From Eupeodes corollae (Eukaryota > Arthropoda > Insecta > Diptera > Syrphidae): DNA of 64,000 nucleotides. How positions within the stretch are numbered: position 1 is the stretch's first letter; each line of letters starts with the position of its first letter. The notes under the pieces were generated by a model. That model made no database searches and was not told the DNA's origin. It worked only from the letters and a program-made list of their open reading frames with translations. The stretch lies in the NCBI RefSeq assembly GCF_945859685.1, contig NC_079149.1:15101118-15165117 (forward strand), read 5' to 3'. Shown here piece by piece: positions 60,401-64,000 of the stretch. The translations under genes were made by a program, and so were the position numbers.

Positions 60401-62360
60401 ATTTTGGTGCACTTATTAGAGGAAACTTCTGCACTTGCTTAACAATTTAACTTTCATCGACAACACTTAATTTGTTGGTCTTTCAGATTTTGAGGCATTT
60501 TTAACAGAATTTATTTTTGTATAACTCTTTATAACGTCCCCTAGAGTAGAATGACTTCTTTTTACAATTTCTGCTATACCACGAACCGATTTTCCTTCTT
60601 CAAAATGTTTAATCACAAGTTTTCGCATTTCTATTGATGTGTAACCACGTTGTCGTTCCGTCTTGACTTCCATTTAAAAATTGAATATATTTTGGTTTCC
60701 TGGCCTGGCATAACAAAAAAGTTACGGCATACTATAACTAAAATGTTCATTTAGTTCCGTTAAAATAAAAAGAAAGTGCAGTGCTGCCAAGTGTTCGATT
60801 TCTTTTTGGTGTTTGGAATAAACAAATGAAATTATTTTAGTCATTCATCATTTTTTTTCATGCATTTGAAGTGCAAGGCTACAAACCTTTGAAAAAATAT
60901 CCATATGAACACTTTTGAACAATTTTTAATGAAATATATAAAAAAACGACGAAAACATTAAGTGTCCGCTTTCTTTTTTGAGCAACTGTATGTATCTAGT
61001 TATGTTCATTTGTATTTTAACCTGCAAGTTTCAAAAATCCATTTTTAAAACCCTCTAATCAGCACACTTCTGAGATAAAACGAATTGAATCGAAAATTGC
61101 AAAAAAAATGCTGATTTCATGAATGACATTGTTAAACTCGAAGTTTCTACTCTGTAAGGAGGCATCTCCAAAAGTTGTTTTATCTGAAATATTAAATTTA
61201 TGAGTAATCCAAAATTCAGTCCGTCTAATTGTAAGCCTTCGGAGTCGTACCTAAAACAACTCTCTTACCTACCTCACTTTGTAAAAGCAATTTTCAAGGC
61301 ATGACTATGTCTAAAAACTTGTTCAGGCACTTAACAATAAATAACAAACTATTAAAATAGCTTAACGCTTAGCCGAATGCACTTGCGACTTGCCTACGCT
61401 ATTTAGTGAGTGTCTACATTGTGTTTGCCCGCTGATATGTGACGCTGCGCTGAACTGAGCTGACGGCATTCACCCGTCCGTCGTCGGTAGTTGGCCGTTG
61501 TACATCTATTATGGAATTCTAAAATAGAAACTTCATCATTTCTCCCAAAAAACAACAACATAAAAAACACGCAATTGGTTGAGATAAAATTCACCTTTGA
61601 TTCCTCAGATTTTTGGCGATAAGAAAAAAGTGATTGGGAAAAATTATAACAACATTTTTCAATAGTTTCTTGTTCCCTCCCTGAACCTGAATTATGAATA
61701 TGACTATGACTATGACTACATACTCTGAATATGCAAAGTGTTGGGAAAGAAAGACACACAACAACGACGACGGCGATACACTTGTCTTGTCATTGAATTT
61801 TGTTTTATCGCACACAAATTATTTAGCCGGCTAGAAGACTAATGCAAGGCACAGAGAGAGAGGTAGAGGCAGAGGCGGGAGAACACATCTAGAAATTTGC
61901 ATTTGGGCGAATATAGAATTAGGGTCAATGCAGCTGGGTGCCCTTTGTGAATCCATAATATTGTGTCTGGGGCATAAATAAATTGGGATTATACTCGTGA
62001 AATTTCAGGCAAGCCTCAAGGTTGATCTGGTCGTGTGCTCTCGACTCGGTCCGTGTATGCAACACACGACGAGGTCTATTTATAGAAAGGATTTGAAGAA
62101 AAGGCTTAAAATAGCTCGGAAGACATTGTGAGATGCAAAGAACCAGTAAACAAAGGCATTAGGCGGCAGGCGGCACGGTCCAGAGACGATTACGCGATTC
62201 ATCATCATCATCATGACGCACACTTTCGTTGGCAGTTTGTATTTACTCGGTCCAGAGAAGCTCTTGCATAAACCCAAAGAGGAACTTCGAGCCCACGTAT
62301 TTTGGATTTGGGAACAGAAACAGAATTACTTACTCTAAATTTTGCCAACACAGCTCCCAT
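36486..62360 (-). CDS. Lnpk: Lunapark, ER three-way-junction protein
   Basis: Eight coding exons in transcript order: 62334-62360 (MGAVLAKFR only), 47481-47710, 47261-47393, 47120-47179, 43442-43514, 37070-37507, 36817-37005, 36486-36760. All junctions are GT-AG and every phase agrees, giving about 474 aa. N-terminal MG suits myristoylation. A coiled coil (KSSADILEKLETEINTIEKY) precedes two membrane spans (around HFLVISIGLYAIGFFIIFF and TYSVPLLAFPLIIFLVRRLL). A second coiled coil follows (LRAEKKKILEQVMEKETYNV). Then come a Pro/Asn/Gln-rich linker and the family zinc ribbon: GDGPQNRYALICKECFAHNG joined across an intron to FRCAFCNELNP. An acidic tail (EEKESKPSSEADEQK) ends it. Lunapark stabilises three-way junctions of tubular ER. 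The donors after exons 4 (GTAACC) and 5 (GTGGCG) are weak. Confidence 0.92.
37508..38241. other. Lnpk intron 5, AT-rich
   Basis: Noncoding; nothing recognised before the LINE copy that starts near 38242. Confidence 0.5.
38242..39688 (+). mobile_element. LINE family A, copy 3 (3' end present)
   Basis: RT and C-terminal region in broken frames: GADGIAADLFKAAGDDLV, DTHHFLIDFKAAYDSIYREE, FDVKKGFRQGDALSCDFF, the YADD region frameshifted near 39000, and RRSRGRLRLRWRTHVGEDL at the end. It ends in a short tandem tail, TAAGTAAGTAAGTAG, the same (TAAG)n tail as copy 5. Antisense to Lnpk, in intron 5. Confidence 0.85.
39977..42914 (+). mobile_element. RTE-like LINE, near full length, with target duplication
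   Basis: Flanked by TAATTACGCAGCG at 39964-39976 and 42915-42927, a likely 13-bp target duplication (1-3 bases are ambiguous because of the ATA-rich tail). An AP-endonuclease (LDICTYNVRTLAT, WDILGLSELRIFG, GETKGLHGVGFLI) is followed by a 395-codon open stretch at 40304-41491 (FNDKLGKQ, YEIDLVLTNK, SDHRLVRAKIK). Then come RT pieces in several frames (LIHKKGNK, QAGFREGFST, FADDIVLIS) and a C-terminal GRPKKRRADDLL block. Stops and frameshifts make it inactive. It is a different family from the five family A copies. Confidence 0.88.
40304..41491 (+). pseudogene. LINE endonuclease/RT N-terminal part
   Basis: The longest open piece of the RTE-like LINE: second half of the endonuclease (GDFNDKLGKQ, SDHRLV with its catalytic Asp-His), a Lys/Asn-rich connector, and the start of RT (TDKCTGNDGIVIEMLKYG). 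The start codon shown by the frame is internal; the true N-terminus is upstream at about 40040, separated by stops. Confidence 0.8.
42928..43441. other. Lnpk intron 5, end next to exon 5
   Basis: AT-rich, nothing recognised. Confidence 0.5.
43515..44904. other. Lnpk intron 4
   Basis: AT-rich. The 75-codon ORF at 44681-44908 contains TIDIAFVSRWL, faintly like LINE endonuclease ends, but this is too weak to call. Confidence 0.45.
44905..46420 (+). mobile_element. LINE family A, copy 4
   Basis: The most 5'-complete copy. It begins with the pre-RT charged region (WFDEECRQAIAAKQQTRKAK, EQKRREEHTLLRRKRRGHEK) and continues into the 281-codon RT frame at 45417-46262 (GPYQCGFRLGKTTVDQKF, KKGFRQGDALSCDFFNI, LLVYADDIDIIGRTQ). 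A deletion near 46132 joins the palm straight to the C-terminal GHVE region, removing thumb sequence. It ends at GCGCCAACTTA without the (TAAG)n tail. In Lnpk intron 4, antisense. Confidence 0.87.
46421..47119. other. Lnpk intron 4, end next to exon 4
   Basis: Noncoding; no element recognised. Confidence 0.45.
48305..48473 (-). pseudogene. Unidentified coding-like fragment, left of LINE copy 5
   Basis: A minus-strand frame open for about 50 codons reads EFVSEIGKDPSKIRLGLAQP, then NAVILKLKNHITDRLQFLKN. The composition is protein-like, not low-complexity. It ends at the LINE tail. A similar coding-like stretch continues on the other side of the LINE (49643-49890), so the LINE probably split an older ORF. 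I do not recognise the family. Confidence 0.4.
48474..49642 (-). mobile_element. LINE family A, copy 5 (minus strand)
   Basis: Reads on - from the RT fingers (5'-truncated near 49642) to a complete 3' end with tail (TAAG)n. Recognisable parts are MPSLVKLVRL-type palm-entry sequence, KKGLRQGDKALSC-like, KCMLSSRKDIQHRRLGQNVT and VQRLRWLGHVERMETNAPVR. The YADD block itself is deleted near 49110. It lies in Lnpk intron 1, in the same orientation as the gene. Confidence 0.85.
49643..49890 (-). pseudogene. Unidentified coding-like fragment, right of LINE copy 5
   Basis: Minus-strand reading KYFELTHKLIPTFEIFEPVL, then ETVTYVLKTMGGKYLPLYS, one stop, then SFCNVILCLQIIRNLLSDVI and GKKIEARKRS up to the LINE 5' end. 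Probably the upstream part of the same unknown ORF as 48305-48473. Confidence 0.35.
49995..50420 (+). pseudogene. Degenerate mariner-like transposase relic
   Basis: FIDESILNL (first catalytic Asp context, normally SDEAHFHLNG), then AGMIGPYLFENDV and DDLTPLDIFL with a YKIYVNAP block: the mariner DDE domain in order with many breaks. No terminal repeats found. Confidence 0.65.
50509..50771. mobile_element. piggyBac-like MITE with TTAA duplication
   Basis: TTAA at 50505-50508 and 50772-50775 flank imperfect inverted ends (CTTCTTAGCGGCCACA left, CCTTTAGCGGTCACA on the opposite strand at the right). It is 263 bp and non-coding. TTAA duplication is the piggyBac hallmark; the ends lack the usual CCC start, so the assignment is tentative. 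Confidence 0.55.
50776..51419. other. Lnpk intron 1, AT-rich segment
   Basis: The 67-codon frame at 50927-51130 has no recognisable domain. Nothing else seen. Confidence 0.4.
51420..52165 (-). mobile_element. Jockey-like LINE reverse transcriptase relic
   Basis: The minus strand reads TGLFPSGWKTVFF, NYRSIGLTCLLSKVMETLL, LNDRPYGF, then ESWIIAFDISKAFD (RT palm A motif) and INIGVPQDSVL (the PQGSVLSP block, Gly to Asp). A DDSTLS piece near 51600 marks the ADD region. Many stops; both ends undefined. Confidence 0.72.
52432..53058. mobile_element. Non-autonomous element with long (~75 bp) inverted repeats
   Basis: The innermost 32 bp of the arms (AGGAGTGACTCCTTACTATA... at 52481-52512, inverse at 52980-53011) match with one or two changes. 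The match continues outward, more weakly, through TAGAAAACTTA/TAGAAAACCTA to TATAGCCACACCTGA/TATAACCGCACTTGA at the two ends. The 80-codon ORF inside (52571-52813) is unrecognised. A mariner element starts three bases beyond the right end. Confidence 0.75.
53062..54199 (+). mobile_element. mariner-like element with perfect 34-bp inverted repeats
   Basis: TA duplications at 53060-53061 and 54200-54201. The ends (AAGGGTGTCCCAAAATTAAC onward, 34 bp) are exact inverse copies, so this is among the younger DNA transposons here. It contains a broken transposase (from ATG 53174). Confidence 0.92.
53174..54094 (+). pseudogene. mariner transposase (rosa-type), broken
   Basis: MERYTIEQRVLIMKRLIEKF starts the helix-turn-helix, with part of it deleted. 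Then SVGDAKHTGRPKTSRSNV, TKDLCLHAYKIQLTQQLKPN and SDEAHFHLDGF (first catalytic Asp near 53551), followed by a stop at 53606. Downstream are GGIIGPYFFENDAG, then in another frame the second-Asp block QQDGATCHT, then TPLDFFSWGYL with the third Asp. About 30 codons between the second and third Asp are missing. All three catalytic Asp codons survive, but in different frames. Confidence 0.85.
54270..54501 (+). pseudogene. Ty3/gypsy integrase relic, first piece
   Basis: TSYHPQSNAMVERIHRTLKA holds the catalytic Glu of integrase. KCPLIFLILQSTLKEDFGEL and VDFLIPGDL follow. It is cut at 54502 by a Harbinger-like element. The last piece of the same integrase is at 56021-56210. Confidence 0.78.
54502..55375 (+). 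mobile_element. PIF/Harbinger-like non-autonomous element
   Basis: The ends CTACTATGTAACTCGATTCT (54502) and its inverse (to 55375) match over 22 bp with one mismatch. Inside, near 55070-55140, VIRVVDGTHIQHF matches the first-Asp motif of Harbinger transposases (VIGVIDGTHIRI), followed by stops. It lies inside a gypsy integrase relic. Confidence 0.7.
55376..56020. other. Probable second insertion in the gypsy relic
   Basis: Gypsy integrase-like coding is faint up to about 55445 and resumes at about 56021. The AT-rich sequence between has no coding signal. TCTAGAAA occurs near its left edge and TTTCTAGA near its right edge, possibly weak inverted ends. Confidence 0.35.
56021..56210 (+). pseudogene. 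Ty3/gypsy integrase relic, C-terminal piece
   Basis: TSTHTFIRNN, then YAGPLKILEHDTFFTLDV and ISIVGLKPAYL, the conserved gypsy integrase C-terminal (GPY/F) module. It follows on logically from 54270-54501. Confidence 0.8.
56226..57112 (+). pseudogene. MADF-domain gene relic, probably transposon-derived
   Basis: ATGGAACGG at 56461 is followed in shifting frames by EEFLELLQNEVAIWDMKSEK, LRSSYRRELSKIKKSKKSG and TDEVYVPNLWYFN, a MADF DNA-binding domain like those carried by PIF/Harbinger elements. A stop and homopolymer frameshifts break it. Upstream (56290-56350) is a short tandem repeat of GCGAACCGCTCGCTGT. Confidence 0.6.
57115..58671 (-). mobile_element. Tc1-like element with IR/DR ends
   Basis: TA at 57113-57114 and 58672-58673; outer ends CAGTACTGTGCAAA and its inverse. 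The motif TGTGCAAAGCATTTGCAACT near 57121 recurs as a diverged direct copy near 57313 and inverted near 58455-58475: a repeated-motif (IR/DR) arrangement. The minus strand holds broken transposase pieces: GWPQSALKEK-like, QT*TQ*RTCGKL for the usual DLNPIENLW, and WNDISKSVINNLI near the end. Inactive. Confidence 0.78.
58674..59051. other. AT-rich spacer between two Tc1-like elements
   Basis: Noncoding; nothing recognised. Confidence 0.5.
59054..60988 (-). mobile_element. Tc1-like element carrying a nested SINE
   Basis: TA at 59052-59053 and 60989-60990; inverted ends CAGTTGCTCAAAAAA (about 26 bp with few mismatches). On - the transposase starts at 60673 with a helix-turn-helix (EMRKLVIKHFEEGKSVRGIA) and ends near 59330. 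Preserved parts include VRIVLRKSNFHGRVG, LYNCRSVLETPPQSPDFNVI and EYLWSYLENQLKNY. The DNDPKHT block and frames are damaged. Without the 287-bp SINE and its duplicated target it would be about 1.64 kb, the usual Tc1 size. Confidence 0.88.
60049..60335 (+). mobile_element. tRNA-derived SINE
   Basis: 287 bp flanked by TTTTTGTGTT at 60039-60048 and 60336-60345. The first ~70 bp look like a tRNA: A box TGGCATGATGG (60056-60066), anticodon-loop-like GACTGTCATGC, B box GTTCGATCCC (60101-60110). The TGTC/GTTCGATCCCC pattern resembles tRNA-Asp, which is inference. A non-tRNA body and an ATTTTTG-type tail follow. It is not a functional tRNA gene because the acceptor stem does not pair properly. Confidence 0.85.
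60991..62333. other. Lnpk intron 1, promoter-proximal part
   Basis: No transposon recognised. GC-richer patches lie at 61370-61510 and 62000-62080, and TATAAATAG occurs on - at about 62074-62082. They may be intronic regulatory DNA or an alternative promoter; the sequence alone does not decide. A short (ATC)n patch lies at 62199-62213. Confidence 0.4.
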
Positions 62361-62934
62361 GATTCTGCTTCTATCGGAATTTCTTCACTTATTTTTCACT
62401 TGTTTAACTCAACACTTGGGTTACTTTCACTTTCACAATTGAAATGCTTCTCTATTCATTGGAATTATTTATTATTTTTTTAAAAACCATGAGTTGCTTT
62501 AATTGATGGCTATTTTCTTTTCTTTTTATTATTTATTAAAAGCAAAACTGATTAAAAAGGCAAAGGCATACTACGGAGACGACGGACAATGCACAAACAG
62601 AGCGAAATAAAATGCTATCCGGAATAATTTTTTGTTTCGTATAATTTAAAGTTGTTTTGGCAGAAAAGCGTGGATAATTCACAATGGATAGTGGGATGTG
62701 TTCGTAGATGGTTTGAAATGTTGGTGGTGAGTTGCAGTGGTAAGATGGATGGTGGTAAATTTTGGTTCAGTTTTAAAGATTCAAAATAACGATGTTTCCT
62801 GCAAAACATTTTTGGAATGTGATAAATTAAAATAAACTAATGGTAGGAAATAATTGATGTTGGTATATCTGGGTTGAAGATTAATATATAATTTAAAACA
62901 ATGATTTAAAATGAAAATTCCTACCGTCTTCATA
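62361..62934 (-). promoter_or_regulatory. 5' flank and 5'UTR region of Lnpk
   Basis: 574 bp between the Lnpk start codon and a mariner relic; it must hold the 5'UTR or a 5'UTR intron. No clear TATA/initiator pair was found on -. Confidence 0.4.
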
Positions 62935-63822
62935 AAGAGTGATTTTTTAGCTATTTTCTTTTTGGCAACACTGATTTAAACAGCTGACGCACGTTTCGTG
63001 TTTTGTTTCAGTGTCAAACATCCTCAATTTGGTCTATTATTTACCATGAATCGTCTTATATTATTGAATTGTATTATCAAAATGAGTGCTCTGTTAAGAA
63101 AGTTCATCGCGTTCGAATTGTGTTTAGCGACGAAGATAATTTTTGTCTTAATGGGGACGTAAATAAACAGAATTGTCGATTTTGGAGTGAATATCAGCCA
63201 GAAATATTACAAGAGCTACAAATGCATCGAGAAACGATCGCAGTTTGGTGCGGTTTACGGGCTGGTAGCATCATTGAACCTCACTTCTTTATAGAATATG
63301 CGAATCGTAACGTAACTGTGAACGGTGAGCGCTACCGTGGATGATATCCAACTTTTTTGCCCAAAATGCAAGAGCTTGACTTGCGTGACATGTGGTTTCA
63401 AAAAGAATGTGCCCCATGTCACACAGCACGCGCAACAAGGGACTTATTGAGAGGCATGTTCGGTGAACATTTTATTGTCGATTGGTCACCTAGATTGTGC
63501 GATTTAACTCCTTTTTTTGTTGGGCTATGCTATGTTAAAGCTCATGTCTATGCAGACAAGCCCGATTCAATTTATGCATCGGACGACAACATTGAAGCAT
63601 TTATTCGTGAGTTACCGACCGAAATGTTTTAAAGAGTATGCAAAAATTGGACTAAGCGGATGGACCATTTGAGGTGCAGTCAAGGTCAACCTTTGCATGA
63701 AATAATCTTTAAACATTAAATTATATGGACCGTACTATCGATTTAAATAAAGATTTCATGCAGTTTTTTGACTTTTGTGTGTTTTTTTTTTACTTCCTTA
63801 TAGCTTCTAGAAAATCACTCTT
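62935..63822 (+). mobile_element. mariner-like element (rosa-type), internally deleted
   Basis: TA at 62933-62934 and 63823-63824; inverted ends AAGAGTGATTTT. At 888 bp it is shorter than a full mariner. The transposase frame at 63046-63344 joins the first part of the helix-turn-helix (ELYYQNECSVKKVHR) directly to VFSDEDNFCLNGD of the catalytic domain. The second-Asp block reads FQKECAPCHTA (Asp to Glu) and CDLTPFFVGLCYV has lost the third Asp. The C-terminal KNWTKRMDHL remains. It lies just upstream of Lnpk. Confidence 0.87.
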
Positions 63823-64000
63823 TAAAAAAAACAATAACGCAAGACTTTAAATAATTGCTAAGGGTTAAAAATTTTACCAAATAGGGAGTCCAAAATGTTA
63901 AACCTGTTTTTTCATTTTTCTAAGTAACCATTTACTAATTTCTTTTTATTAAAAAAAAAGAACGAGCATCCAAACATATCTAAAAAGGGACTGTTCGTGA

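Noticed and set aside
62074..62082. Main Lnpk promoter (TATAAATAG on minus strand)
   Set aside because: It lies downstream of the first coding exon, inside intron 1; at most an alternative promoter.

Overview
This is eukaryotic nuclear DNA, AT-rich, with GT-AG introns, TATA/initiator promoters and many transposable elements. A fly (Diptera, probably Brachycera) is the best fit. The reasons are two tandem cuticular-protein genes of the CPCFC family, an insect-like Lunapark gene, and several mariner remnants that look like the 'rosa' group described from tephritid flies. The species call is inference.

Only three or four host genes are supported. (1) Two CPCFC cuticle genes lie head-to-tail on + (13963-14682 and 17638-18237). 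Each has a 15-nt first coding exon and a near-identical TATA/Inr/5'UTR block. (2) Lunapark (Lnpk), an ER three-way-junction protein, lies on - from 62360 to 36486. I assembled eight coding exons whose phases all agree; intron 1 alone is 14.6 kb and full of transposons. (3) An exon-like ORF of unknown function lies on - at 13319-13636.

The rest is a layered transposon record. 2-10 kb: a pogo-like element with TA target duplication, mariner relics, an R1/I-type LINE relic, a MITE, and a LINE fragment between two pieces of a copia element. 11.5-17 kb: cuticle-gene flanks with tandem duplications, a 220-bp tandem array carrying a repeated micro-ORF, and unusual enrichment of CTGTCA/TGACAG. 19-35.5 kb: a PIF/Harbinger element with an intact Myb-like gene and a broken transposase; the transposase is split by an apparently intact 11.9-kb Ty3/gypsy element with near-identical 2580-bp LTRs, and its other flank is hit by a Tc1-like element. 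36.5-62.4 kb: Lnpk, whose introns hold four LINE copies, an RTE-like LINE with target duplication, mariner, piggyBac-like and long-TIR MITEs, a gypsy relic with nested insertions, two Tc1-like elements and a tRNA-derived SINE. 62.9-63.8 kb: another internally deleted mariner, just upstream of Lnpk.

No rRNA gene, functional tRNA, CRISPR or prokaryotic feature was seen. Boundaries given by terminal inverted repeats or target duplications are base-level; LINE and relic ends are approximate.
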